A stretch of DNA of 16,258 nucleotides from an uncultured Oscillospiraceae bacterium (GTDB taxonomy: Bacteria; Bacillota; Clostridia; Oscillospirales; Acutalibacteraceae): positions 1 through 16,258 of the forward strand of contig USAR01000007.1 of NCBI GenBank assembly GCA_900552605.1, read 5' to 3'. The notes under the pieces are model-generated. The model had not been told where the DNA came from. It searched no databases and saw nothing but the letters and a program-made list of their open reading frames with translations. The stretch's first letter is position 1; each line of letters starts with the position of its first letter. Shown here one piece after another: positions 1 to 7,275 of this stretch. Position numbers and translations under genes: made by a program.

Positions 1-622
<622 letters not shown>

Positions 623-668
623 TCAATTCCTTTCAAAAACGTATAACGTAAATTATGTTTTATGTGAA

Positions 669-1014
<346 letters not shown>

Positions 1015-1019
1015 TATAT

Positions 1020-1047
1020 ATAATATACCATTTTCAAAAAAAATCAA
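1020..1047 (-). promoter_or_regulatory. Sigma-A type promoter for groESL
   Basis: On the minus strand TTGATT (1047-1042) and TATTAT (1025-1020) are spaced by 16 bases, which puts the start of transcription inside the CIRCE operator. The -35 box lies inside the downstream arm of the terminator hairpin at 1040-1096, so promoter and terminator share bases. The boxes are read by eye; neighbouring TATATT or TATATA could serve instead as the -10. Confidence 0.7.
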
Positions 1048-1096
1048 GTAGTTTTACGAAATTTTTTAAAATTTTTTCCTAAAACTACTTGATTTT
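1036..1096 (-). terminator. Terminator hairpin behind the RlmL-type methyltransferase gene
   Basis: Two perfect 17-base inverted arms (1040-1056 and 1080-1096, core AATCAAGTAGTTTTA) enclose a 23-base A/T-rich loop. On the minus strand the stem runs directly into eight T residues (complement of 1036-1043), the form of an intrinsic terminator. It ends transcription from the upstream gene, whose stop is at 1142, just before the groESL promoter. The arms are symmetric, so it might also work on the opposite strand. Confidence 0.8.
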
Positions 1097-1141
1097 ATGT
1101 TTTTAAAGCAATTTTTATGCGATTTTTATAATGTTAATCGT

Positions 1142-2263
1142 TTATTTTGAAAAATACATAAACATCTGGCACTTAAGCATACCGTTATAAAGCTTTCGGC
1201 GTTTGTCGGCAGGTCTGCCGAAGAGCTTTTCAAAATCATCGTGCGGACTGATTATAAAATACTTTTTTCCGTTCTCTTTTTTAAACAGCTGTCCCATCTC
1301 GCGATAAAGCTCTTCAGCCGCAGCAATATCGAGCAGCCTTTCACCGTAAGGCGGATTGGTTATAACAATTGCCCTTTGTTCAGGGCAGTTGAAATCGGAA
1401 AGCGGTTTTAACTCGGCGCTGATGTATTTTTCAACACCTGCCTTTTTGGCATTTGCCAAAGTAAGCTCGACTGCGTCGGGGTCAATATCACTGCCGTACG
1501 CTTTAAAAGTAATATCGTGCCGCACCTCATCCATTGCGCGCGCACGTTCCTGCTGCCACGCATTTTGAGAAATAAAGCCGTATCGTTCCGCAGCAAATGC
1601 ACGACGAAGCCCGGGCGCTATATTGGCAGCCTTTAGCGCTGCCTCAATTAGGATAGTGCCGGAGCCGCAAAACGGGTCGTAAAGCACTGTGTCGGGGAAA
1701 ATTCTCGCAAGGTCGCACATACCTGCCGCCAGTGTTTCTTTAAGCGGAGCCGCATTGGACTTTCTGCGATATCCGCGCTTGTGAAGTCCCTCGCCCGATG
1801 TATCGATACTTATTACAGCGTTATTCTTATGAATTGAAAAGCGTACCGCAACAATACTGCCTGTTTCCTCGAACCACTCTATTCCGTATTTTTTTGAAAG
1901 TCGCGAAACAATAGCTTTTTTAATTATTGATTGGCAGTCCGGCACACTGTGCAAAGCTGAATCTATGCACCAGCCTTTAACCGGGAACGCATCGTCCTTT
2001 CTTATAAACTCCTCCCACGGCAGCGTAGCAACATTGTCAAAAAGCTCCGTAAAGCTTTCCGAATGAAACTCGCCAACATTAAGAAGTATTCTCTCCGCAT
2101 AGCGCGATCCGATATTTGCGCGAGCTAATATATTTTCATCGCCAGTAAACGATACCTTACCGTTTTGCGCGTTAACATTCTCCGCACCCATTCGGCGAAG
2201 CTCTCCCGAAAGCACACTTTCAATTCCGAAAAGGCAGGGTGCTGTAAAACTGAATTTATTCAT
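1142..2263 (-). CDS. rlmL: THUMP-domain class I SAM-dependent RNA methyltransferase (RlmL/YpsC family)
   Basis: This 373-residue protein has the length and order of the short Firmicute RlmL/YpsC proteins: an N-terminal THUMP RNA-binding region (about residues 45-155) and a Rossmann-fold methyltransferase domain. SAM-binding motif I is DPFCGSGT at 196-203, an acidic ribose-contact segment GSDIDPDAV is near 257, and the catalytic N2-guanine motif TNPPYGERL is at 302-310. By family knowledge it makes N2-methylguanine in 23S rRNA (the m2G2445 class). The exact target base is inferred from the family. The C-terminal second methyltransferase domain of E. coli RlmL is absent, as usual in this phylum. 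The gene lies 45 bases behind ttdA without a clear terminator between them, so co-transcription is likely. AGGATA before the ATG is a weak RBS. Confidence 0.88.
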   Translation of the reverse strand: MNKFSFTAPCLFGIESVLSGELRRMGAENVNAQNGKVSFTGDENILARANIGSRYAERILLNVGEFHSESFTELFDNVATLPWEEFIRKDDAFPVKGWCIDSALHSVPDCQSIIKKAIVSRLSKKYGIEWFEETGSIVAVRFSIHKNNAVISIDTSGEGLHKRGYRRKSNAAPLKETLAAGMCDLARIFPDTVLYDPFCGSGTILIEAALKAANIAPGLRRAFAAERYGFISQNAWQQERARAMDEVRHDITFKAYGSDIDPDAVELTLANAKKAGVEKYISAELKPLSDFNCPEQRAIVITNPPYGERLLDIAAAEELYREMGQLFKKENGKKYFIISPHDDFEKLFGRPADKRRKLYNGMLKCQMFMYFSK

Positions 2264-2308
2264 TATATTGTTATCCTAACCGCCGCCTATGCGACTTTTT
2301 AAAAATCT

Positions 2309-3154
2309 TTATATTACCGTTGTTTCGTGCCTTGTAACGTGGCAGCCGATATTAACCGCAAGCGGCAGTCCCGCAATATGGGTTGCATATGTTTCAACCG
2401 CAACGGAAAGCGCCGTTGTCTTGCCGCCAAAACCCTGAGGACCTACATTTGTTTCATTGACAGCCGCAAGTATTTTTCTTTCAAGCTCTGCATAATAAGG
2501 GTCGGGATTAGACCTAGAAACATCTCGGCAAAGAGCACGCTTTGCAAGCAGTGCACAAAGCTCAAAATCACCGCCGATTCCCACACCGATTACAAGCGGC
2601 GGGCAAGGATTACCGCCTGCTTCTTTAACCGTTGACGCAACAAGCTCGATTATTCTTTCTTCTCCCGACGCAGGGGTAAGCATATAAAGCCTGCTCATAT
2701 TCTCGCTGCCAAAGCCTTTCGGCGCAACCGTAATCTTCACCCTGTCGCCGCTTACCATACTGAGGTGCAGCACGGCAGGTGTGTTGTCGTTTGTGTTAAC
2801 TCTTCTTAAAGGGTCTGCTACCACCGATTTACGTAAAAGTCCGTCTGTATAGCCGCGGCTTACACCGCAATTGACCGCCCGGTTTAAAGGCTTACCCACA
2901 AGGTGTACATCCTGACCAAGCTCAATGAACACAACAGCCATTCCCGTGTCTTGGCAAATGGGAACGGAAAGCTCGGCAGCCGCCTCGACGTTTTTCTTAA
3001 GGTCGCAAAGAATATCCTTACCCAGCGGCGATGTTTCGTCTTTTTCGGCACTTTCTATTTTGCAAAGCAAATCGTCCGGCAGCACGCGGTTAGAGCTTAT
3101 GCAAAGCTTTGCCACCGCATCTTCTATAAGCTGTGTGTCAACTTTCCTTAGCAT
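2309..3154 (-). CDS. ttdA: Class I fumarate hydratase / L(+)-tartrate dehydratase, alpha subunit
   Basis: This 281-residue protein is the iron-sulfur half of a two-subunit class I hydro-lyase, which interconverts fumarate and malate (or dehydrates tartrate) in the cytoplasm. Three cysteines in family motifs are present: C67 in ICQDTG, C184 in GGNPCPP and C271 in NIGCHVTRH. They should hold the oxygen-sensitive [4Fe-4S] cluster. VGPQGFGGKTTAL at about 237-249 is also diagnostic. A good RBS (AAAGGA, 3165-3170) lies ten bases before the ATG. The beta subunit gene normally follows directly, but here the next gene is a methyltransferase and the gene before is yabR, so beta must be elsewhere or missing. 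Whether the substrate is fumarate or tartrate cannot be told from sequence. Confidence 0.92.
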   Translation of the reverse strand: MLRKVDTQLIEDAVAKLCISSNRVLPDDLLCKIESAEKDETSPLGKDILCDLKKNVEAAAELSVPICQDTGMAVVFIELGQDVHLVGKPLNRAVNCGVSRGYTDGLLRKSVVADPLRRVNTNDNTPAVLHLSMVSGDRVKITVAPKGFGSENMSRLYMLTPASGEERIIELVASTVKEAGGNPCPPLVIGVGIGGDFELCALLAKRALCRDVSRSNPDPYYAELERKILAAVNETNVGPQGFGGKTTALSVAVETYATHIAGLPLAVNIGCHVTRHETTVI

Positions 3155-3187
3155 AACTAAAAAATCCTTTCAAAAATTTTCATCGGC

Positions 3188-3216
3188 AGCATAAGCAGTG
3201 CAACAAATGCAGACAA
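3188..3216 (-). promoter_or_regulatory. Possible promoter for ttdA
   Basis: On the minus strand TTGTCT (3216-3211) and TATGCT (3193-3188) are separated by 17 bases, lie after the yabR terminator and precede the ttdA start by about 33 bases. Both boxes match the consensus at four of six positions, so this is plausible rather than certain. Confidence 0.4.
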
Positions 3217-3230
3217 AAATATAAAAATGC

Positions 3231-3267
3231 AAAAATCAGCAATACGCAAACGCATTACTGATTTTTT
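3231..3267 (-). terminator. Terminator hairpin at the end of the rqcP-yabR gene run
   Basis: The arms 3231-3246 and 3251-3267 form a stem built on AATCAG/CTGATT and a second segment with two G-U pairs, closed by a four-base loop. T runs flank it on both strands, so it could act in either direction. Position and strand fit the end of yabR, 68 bases downstream of its stop. Confidence 0.65.
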
Positions 3268-3334
3268 AAAAACAGATTTATATTGCCGAACAGACACCGC
3301 TGCAATCGACAGCCGTTACAAATCAAACGTCGGC

Positions 3335-3778
3335 TTAAAAACCGTCGCCCGAGCCGCGGCGAGCACGTTTGGTTTCAAAATTCTTGCGTTTTAAATCGGA
3401 AAACTTTTCGTCGCTTGTCTGTTTGAATTTGCTCATCATATCCTCAAAGCTTGCCGGCTCGCTTTTCTTTGAAGTCCAAACATACGACATATCCGGCTTA
3501 TTGCTGCCGGGTGCCGGACGCGGACGGCGTTCACGCTTAACAGGCTCTTGCGCTTTCTTTATGGAAAGGCTTATTTTGCCGTCATCCGAAACAGAAAGGA
3601 TTTTCACTTTAACGGTATCGCCTTGCTTTACAAAGTCACTGATATTATTCACGTAGGTTTGTGCAACCTCGGAAATGTGCACCATTCCCGTTTTGTTTTC
3701 ACCTATATCAACAAAAACGCCGAAATTGGTAATACCCGTAACTTTTCCTTCAACAATCTCGCCTACAACTAACTGCAT
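3335..3778 (-). CDS. yabR: S1 domain RNA-binding protein, YabR/GSP13 type
   Basis: This 147-residue protein has one S1 (OB-fold) RNA-binding domain over about residues 1-76: GEIVEGKVTGITNFGVFV, then GMVHISEV and the closing DGKISLSIKKA. The rest is a basic, probably disordered tail rich in Arg, Lys and Pro. By family knowledge such proteins associate with ribosomes or RNA under stress; the precise job is not settled. It is the last gene of the hup-rqcP-yabP-yabQ-divIC-yabR order known from spore formers. AGGAGG (3793-3798) is 14 bases before the ATG, longer than usual, but no better start is visible. In Bacillus spoIIE follows; here a terminator and ttdA follow instead. Confidence 0.88.
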   Translation of the reverse strand: MQLVVGEIVEGKVTGITNFGVFVDIGENKTGMVHISEVAQTYVNNISDFVKQGDTVKVKILSVSDDGKISLSIKKAQEPVKRERRPRPAPGSNKPDMSYVWTSKKSEPASFEDMMSKFKQTSDEKFSDLKRKNFETKRARRGSGDGF

Positions 3779-3812
3779 AATGCTAAGGTTATCCTCCTTG
3801 AATCGTTACGGT

Positions 3813-4082
3813 TTAATTGCCCGTAACGCTTTTATACACATCTTCCTCGGGGAAAACAAACCCCAAACGCTCGCGTGCGGCGTCTTCTATAAAATCGGCA
3901 TCGTCACCGTTTTCAATCAAATTTGAAAGTCGCTCTATTTCCAGCTTAATTTCCGAATTCTGCTGCTGTTGCTCTTTAAGGGTCTGCTTTTCATTAACAA
4001 GCTCAACTTGCAGCTTAATGCAATTTGCAACAAGATACACCGCAAATATCAAAAGCGCAAATCTGAACAAATAGCTTTTCAT
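3813..4082 (-). CDS. divIC: Septum formation initiator DivIC/FtsB family
   Basis: This 89-residue bitopic membrane protein belongs to the cell-division complex with FtsL and DivIB/FtsQ. It has a short N-terminus, one membrane segment at about residues 5-22, a coiled coil over about 26-58 (EKQTLKEQQQQNSEIKLEIE...) and the family's C-terminal signature AARERLGFVFPEEDVYK at about 68-84. The length is normal for clostridial DivIC. It lies 36 bases behind yabQ and 34 bases before yabR, all on one strand. The ATG at 4082 follows AAGGGAT at normal spacing. FtsB/FtsL-type proteins are hard to tell apart by sequence; the gene order fixes it as DivIC. Confidence 0.9.
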   Translation of the reverse strand: MKSYLFRFALLIFAVYLVANCIKLQVELVNEKQTLKEQQQQNSEIKLEIERLSNLIENGDDADFIEDAARERLGFVFPEEDVYKSVTGN

Positions 4083-4118
4083 TTATGTTCGATCCCTTTT
4101 TATTATATTCTCTTGCGA

Positions 4119-4679
4119 TTATACAACATCAGCACAGTCAGTTTCAAGAGTTTTTTTATTATTTTTTCTAAATTTCTTAAACTTTTTTTCTTTTTTGTCA
4201 TTTTTGGGGTGAAAGCTCCTGTTTTTTCTGCTTTTTGCCTTGTTTTCTCTTTTCAAATACAGCTTAAAACAAAGTCTTTTAATTCTGTTAAGCAATCGCA
4301 GCAAAGCAAGCAGTACAATCTTCACCGCTTTTTTCACAGGCTTTAAAGCAAGCGAGAAAAGCTTTTTAAAAACAGCTGCAATCGCATTTAAAATCCGTCG
4401 GAACAGTTTTGAAAACGTAACACGACAGAAAATGAATCCCAACGCCTCGCCGCAGAAAACATATACTCTCAACACTCCCTTGCAATAAAGCAGCAAGAAA
4501 CAAAACGACGCAACGCCGCACACAAGAAAAAACGCAACGTCACGAAAGAACACCGGCAGTCTTGCCTTTGACGGCAGCAAAAAGCGAAGCACATCGTAAA
4601 ACACACAAAACGAAACTCCTATCAGCAAGGAAAGCAAGAATGTTTCTGTTTGTTGCGCATTGCTGAAATCAAGCCGCAT
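4119..4679 (-). CDS. yabQ: Spore cortex biosynthesis protein YabQ
   Basis: This 186-residue membrane protein is needed, by knowledge from Bacillus, for spore cortex formation and sits in the forespore outer membrane. Hydrophobic segments cover about residues 13-35 (LLSLLIGVSFCVFYDVL), 46-66 and 70-88. The family's FYDVLR and RD(V/L) elements near the first and second segments are present. The C-terminal half is strongly basic (many KK, RR and FKK runs, about residues 90-180), giving a highly charged cytoplasmic tail longer than the conserved core. Its start lies seven bases after the yabP stop, with AGGTAA as RBS inside that gap and gene end. Expression in the mother cell under sigma-E is expected but no clear sigma-E site was found. 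Confidence 0.85.
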   Translation of the reverse strand: MRLDFSNAQQTETFLLSLLIGVSFCVFYDVLRFLLPSKARLPVFFRDVAFFLVCGVASFCFLLLYCKGVLRVYVFCGEALGFIFCRVTFSKLFRRILNAIAAVFKKLFSLALKPVKKAVKIVLLALLRLLNRIKRLCFKLYLKRENKAKSRKNRSFHPKNDKKEKKFKKFRKNNKKTLETDCADVV

Positions 4680-4686
4680 TTTCGTT

Positions 4687-4965
4687 TTACCTGAAAAGCC
4701 GCTTGAAAAAGCTGCCGCGGCTTACCTCTCCCGTATAAACCAGTGCGGTTATATTACCTGTTACCAGCATATCTCCCGTTGCCGTTTCAAATGCTTCAAC
4801 GTGCATATCGCTGCCTCGTATCTCAAGCCGTCCGAGATCGGTTTGAAGGCTTATTGCCTGCTCGTCGAACCCAAGCACCTCGCTTACGCCGCTCATATTA
4901 AGACGGCTGCCGTCCTCTAAAAACAAATTCTGCTGTCGTTTAACAGTGCTGTTTTGAGCTGCCAT
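4687..4965 (-). CDS. yabP: Sporulation protein YabP
   Basis: This 92-residue protein is the partner of YabQ in spore cortex formation in the mother cell. It carries the YabP/YqfC fold pattern: an N-terminal LFLEDGSRLNMSGVSEVLGFDE, then a beta-rich centre with LGRLEIRGSDMHVE and DMLVTGNITALVYTG. The ATG at 4965 is chosen over a GTG at 4974 because AAGGGCG (4976-4982) is ten bases before the ATG but touches the GTG. It lies 115 bases after rqcP and is tightly joined to yabQ. Its presence is good evidence that the organism belongs to a spore-forming lineage, although not that this strain sporulates. Confidence 0.88.
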   Translation of the reverse strand: MAAQNSTVKRQQNLFLEDGSRLNMSGVSEVLGFDEQAISLQTDLGRLEIRGSDMHVEAFETATGDMLVTGNITALVYTGEVSRGSFFKRLFR

Positions 4966-5080
4966 ATACTTCACGCCCTTAAAAAATTTATACAGTTAAT
5001 TTATATTTGTCTCAGCGTGCGTTTATTACAGCAACCCGGCATTTTAAACCGTTAACACTATTTAATGGCAAATCTTAAGG

Positions 5081-5323
5081 CTAATCCACAATGCGGTACA
5101 TCTGTGCCGCCTCGTCCTTTTTCGCATATTCGTTAACATTTAATATCTCAGCCTTAACAGTGTGTGTTCCAAAGGAAATTTCAATCACATCGCCGGTCTG
5201 AACATTATAAGAAGCGCGTGCCGCCTTGCCGTTAACAAGCACTCTGCCTGCATCGCAAGCTTCGTTTGCAACGGTGCGTCTTTTAATTATTCTTGAAATT
5301 TTTAAGTATTTATCCAATCTCAT
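5081..5323 (-). CDS. rqcP: S4-domain RNA-binding protein RqcP (YabO, Hsp15-like)
   Basis: This 80-residue protein consists almost wholly of an S4 RNA-binding domain: MRLDKYLKISRIIKRR, then ANEACDAGRVLVNGKAARASYNVQTGDVIEI. By established knowledge RqcP binds stalled 50S subunits and helps RqcH add alanine tails to stalled nascent chains in ribosome quality control. The length and the position between hup and yabP match the family. GGAGAAAG before the ATG is a good RBS. It stands behind the hup terminator and begins the yabP-yabQ-divIC-yabR run. No convincing promoter was seen in the 68 bases after the terminator, so some readthrough from hup may feed it. Confidence 0.93.
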   Translation of the reverse strand: MRLDKYLKISRIIKRRTVANEACDAGRVLVNGKAARASYNVQTGDVIEISFGTHTVKAEILNVNEYAKKDEAAQMYRIVD

Positions 5324-5391
5324 AAGTCTTTCTCCGAGTTTTAAAATTGATGTCGGTAATTAAAACACCGCCGAAGCTAAAGTTACCACAC

Positions 5392-5424
5392 AAAAAAACC
5401 GCCCTTGAAAAAACCAAGGGCAGT
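5392..5424 (-). terminator. Strong intrinsic terminator after hup
   Basis: On the minus strand GCCCTTG and CAAGGGC pair, extended by three more pairs including one G-U to give ten base pairs (5398-5407 with 5415-5424), with a seven-base loop and a run of seven T residues (complement of 5392-5398). It starts 20 bases past the hup stop and separates hup from rqcP. Confidence 0.92.
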
Positions 5425-5443
5425 CTATTAGCTTAAATCAAGC

Positions 5444-5716
5444 TTATTTAATAGCATCCTTGAATGCTTTGCCTGCCTTGAAAGCAGGTGCCTTTGAAGC
5501 AGGAATCTGAATGGTCTGCTTTGTCTGGGGGTTTCTGCCTGTTCTTGCAGGACGATCCTTAACCTCGAAAGTACCGAAGCCAACCATCTGAATCTTGTTG
5601 CCGTTCTTAAGCTCTTCTGTAACAGTGTCGATAAACGCTGCAACTGCTTTCTCGGCGTCTTTCTTGCTGATAGCAGCCTTCTCTGCTACTGATGCGATAA
5701 ATTCAGTCTTGTTCAT
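5444..5716 (-). CDS. hup: DNA-binding protein HU
   Basis: This 90-residue histone-like protein forms dimers that bend and compact the nucleoid. The sequence begins MNKTEFIASVAEKA, has the GFGTFEVKDRPARTGRNPQT arm motif at about residues 46-65, and ends KAGKAFKDAIK, all standard for HU. The ATG at 5716 is supported by GGAGG at 5726-5730; an in-frame extension to 5830 is rejected because it has no RBS, matches nothing and lies in the leader. It has its own promoter (5848-5876), a structured leader of about 125 bases and a strong terminator, so it can be expressed at high level independently of the rqcP-yab genes downstream. Confidence 0.96.
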   Translation of the reverse strand: MNKTEFIASVAEKAAISKKDAEKAVAAFIDTVTEELKNGNKIQMVGFGTFEVKDRPARTGRNPQTKQTIQIPASKAPAFKAGKAFKDAIK

Positions 5717-5746
5717 TTTAATTATCCTCCTAATCATTACAGAAAC

Positions 5747-5834
5747 ACGGGATATGCCGTGCCCCGTTCTTTTGTATTCTCCACGATTAAAAGCGCCCGG
5801 CGGCAAAGCCGCGCCGAAAAACGGTGCCAATCGT
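5747..5834 (-). promoter_or_regulatory. Structured 5' leader of hup, possible cis-acting RNA
   Basis: The leader between the hup promoter and start codon contains nested inverted repeats. ACGATT (complement of 5829-5834) can pair with AATCGT (complement of 5783-5788), enclosing a GCGGC-TTT-GCCGC hairpin (5800-5812) and a small CCG/CGG hairpin. Downstream, ACGGG/CCCGT (5747-5751 with 5763-5767) forms another stem just before the RBS. The pairings are seen by eye; a regulatory role is inference. Confidence 0.4.
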
Positions 5835-5847
5835 CAAGGACAATATA

Positions 5848-5876
5848 CTTATACCACAATTCGGGCGTAATTGCAA
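5848..5876 (-). promoter_or_regulatory. Sigma-A type promoter for hup
   Basis: On the minus strand TTGCAA (5876-5871) and TATAAG (5853-5848) are exactly 17 bases apart. The -10 box matches five of six positions and the -35 box four of six. Transcription would begin near 5841 and give a leader of about 125 bases. Confidence 0.75.
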
Positions 5877-6073
5877 GTGTTCAGCAAAATATTCAGCCTA
5901 TGCAACGAAAATAAACGCTCCGATTTGTCTAATTTATACAATATTTTGTGAATTTTAACCGCTATACAAACGCATTGCTCACATTCATTTTTGCGTTTTT
6001 TGGTGCAAATATCCCCAAAACACCGCATAAAACCACATTTTATTAAGCTGTCTTTGAATGCCGTTGACAACAT
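5849..6073 (-). CDS. Doubtful small ORF, 74 residues, cysteine-containing
   Basis: An open frame starts MLSTAFKDSLIKCGFMRCF and ends NYARIVV. No family is recognised. In its favour, AAGGTGAT, an excellent Shine-Dalgarno sequence, lies three bases before the ATG, and the frame contains clustered Cys residues (positions 13, 18, 23, 32, 35) and many Lys/Arg. Against it, its last bases cover the hup promoter, codon use is A/T-rich and unlike the neighbours, and no clear promoter is seen for it. It may be a short real gene, a decayed one, or chance. Confidence 0.2.
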   Translation of the reverse strand: MLSTAFKDSLIKCGFMRCFGDICTKKRKNECEQCVCIAVKIHKILYKLDKSERLFSLHRLNILLNTCNYARIVV

Positions 6074-6213
6074 AACATCACCTTGGTAAGCGGTAATAAA
6101 TATTTTTGTTGTTCTTTAACGGGTTGCTTTATAACAGACCTGCCTGCGCGCGAGCGACACCGCGGACCGGGGTTGTTCGGCAACAGTTTAGATGACGTGT
6201 TAACAAAGATAAT
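6074..6213. other. Spacer behind mtnN with a short GC-rich block
   Basis: No RNA gene or clear terminator was recognised here. Bases about 6137-6180 are conspicuously GC-rich compared with the A/T-rich flanks and include the palindromes GCGCGC and CCGCGG. GTTGC and GCAAC at the two sides of the block (minus strand, complements of about 6179-6185 and 6123-6128) could close it into one folded unit. Its role is unknown. Confidence 0.35.
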
Positions 6214-6906
6214 TCAAGTGTTAATTGCGCTATATGCGATATCAACAAGCGTGTCCGGCGACGCGGAATTAAGCTTACGATATACCGAAACAGCGTCGTC
6301 ACCTGCATCGTCGGAAATAAGGCGCAGTGCGGCAAATTCCAAGCCGCACCTTGCCGCAACATAAGCGACGGCAGCTGATTCCATATCGCAAGCTACAGCA
6401 CCGAAGCGCTCAACCAACTCTTTTCTTATGGCATCGTCGCTTATAAACCGATCGCCGCTTACAACAGCACCTTCTTTAAGCTGAGGATACACGCTTTTAA
6501 AGCGTTTTATCCACTCGTCGCTTGCTTTGTATAAATATTGCTGGTTTGGTTTCTCACCGATTTCATACCCGCAAACCGTAAGGTCAAAATCGTGCTCGCA
6601 AAGCGTGGTTGCCGCAACTATATCTCCTATTTTTACCCCCGACATGCCGCCCGAAAGACCAAAGCTTACAAGTGTATCGGCGCCGCTTTCCGCAAGGAAT
6701 GCAGCTGCCGCCGCTGCATTGACTTTGCCTGTTCCGCAAAGCACTGAGCGCACCGTAACGCTGCCGTTGTCGGTTGCTGCTGTAAACTCGTGTCCGATAA
6801 GTCCGTGAATCGATATTGCCTTTCCCGAAAGCTTTTTTGCAAGAGCTTCAACAGGAACATACTCGTCGTCATCGGCAATGACCCAACCTATTATTTTGTC
6901 ATTCAT
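6214..6906 (-). CDS. mtnN: 5'-Methylthioadenosine/S-adenosylhomocysteine nucleosidase family
   Basis: This 230-residue enzyme of the nucleoside phosphorylase superfamily is expected to cut the N-glycosidic bond of methylthioadenosine and S-adenosylhomocysteine, clearing by-products of methylation and polyamine synthesis. Family motifs are present: GTGKVNAAAAA (58-68), SGGMSGVKIGDIV (85-97), SGDRFI (150-155), the substrate-binding ACDMES (172-177) and SDDAG (198-202) with the catalytic acid. The N-terminal acidic stretch ADDDEYVP replaces the usual AMEEEV. The ATG at 6906 has AAGGAGC at 6911-6917 and overlaps the stop of the zinc-ribbon gene by one base (TAATG), so translation is coupled. A related purine phosphorylase role cannot be excluded. 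It is the last gene of the recJ operon. Confidence 0.85.
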   Translation of the reverse strand: MNDKIIGWVIADDDEYVPVEALAKKLSGKAISIHGLIGHEFTAATDNGSVTVRSVLCGTGKVNAAAAAAFLAESGADTLVSFGLSGGMSGVKIGDIVAATTLCEHDFDLTVCGYEIGEKPNQQYLYKASDEWIKRFKSVYPQLKEGAVVSGDRFISDDAIRKELVERFGAVACDMESAAVAYVAARCGLEFAALRLISDDAGDDAVSVYRKLNSASPDTLVDIAYSAINT

Positions 6907-7259
6907 TAAAGCTCCTTGCCGCAGTTGCTGCAAAACTTAGCAGTGTCGGAATTAACACAGCCGCAGCTGCACACAACCTTGCCCTTTGTATCGGCAATTT
7001 TCTTTTCCAGCTCTTTAAGCTTTTGCTTTTGGTCGGTTATCTCCGCTGTAAGCTCCTCAACGGCAACTGAATTATCTTCGTTATTAACAATTGAAAGATA
7101 GGTGTATTGACCGAGCAGCTCGTAATTTTTGCGAATTGCGGATTTCATTGATGAAACAGAGAATTTTAGCTTCTGAACCTCAATAAGGTCTGTTGTAGCC
7201 CTGCCTGTTTCGCCGATTATCTCGCGTGCTTTTGTGATTGTGTCCTCAAATACTCCCAT
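6906..7259 (-). CDS. Small coiled-coil protein with C-terminal zinc ribbon, function unknown
   Basis: This 117-residue protein is of a type common in clostridia without assigned function. The N-terminal two thirds are helical, with a likely coiled coil at about residues 66-93 (VEELTAEITDQKQKLKELEKK). The C-terminus is a short zinc ribbon with C97, C99 and C101 followed by C110 and C113 in KFCSNCG. No signal peptide or membrane segment is seen. GGAGA before the ATG is a good RBS. It lies 16 bases behind the nucleoside kinase gene and overlaps mtnN by one base, so it is firmly inside the operon. The ribbon suggests protein or nucleic-acid binding; that is inference only. Confidence 0.8.
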   Translation of the reverse strand: MGVFEDTITKAREIIGETGRATTDLIEVQKLKFSVSSMKSAIRKNYELLGQYTYLSIVNNEDNSVAVEELTAEITDQKQKLKELEKKIADTKGKVVCSCGCVNSDTAKFCSNCGKEL

Positions 7260-7275
7260 TGTTCATTCTCCTTTT

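Noticed and set aside
4966..5080. Possible promoter before yabP (CTGAGA-17-TATAAA on the minus strand; sigma-E site sought)
   Set aside because: The predicted start would fall on the yabP RBS, and no good match to the sigma-E consensus was found in this gap.
6137..6180. T-box-like ACACCGCGG on the plus strand
   Set aside because: The full T-box core is absent and no plus-strand tRNA synthetase or amino acid gene follows.
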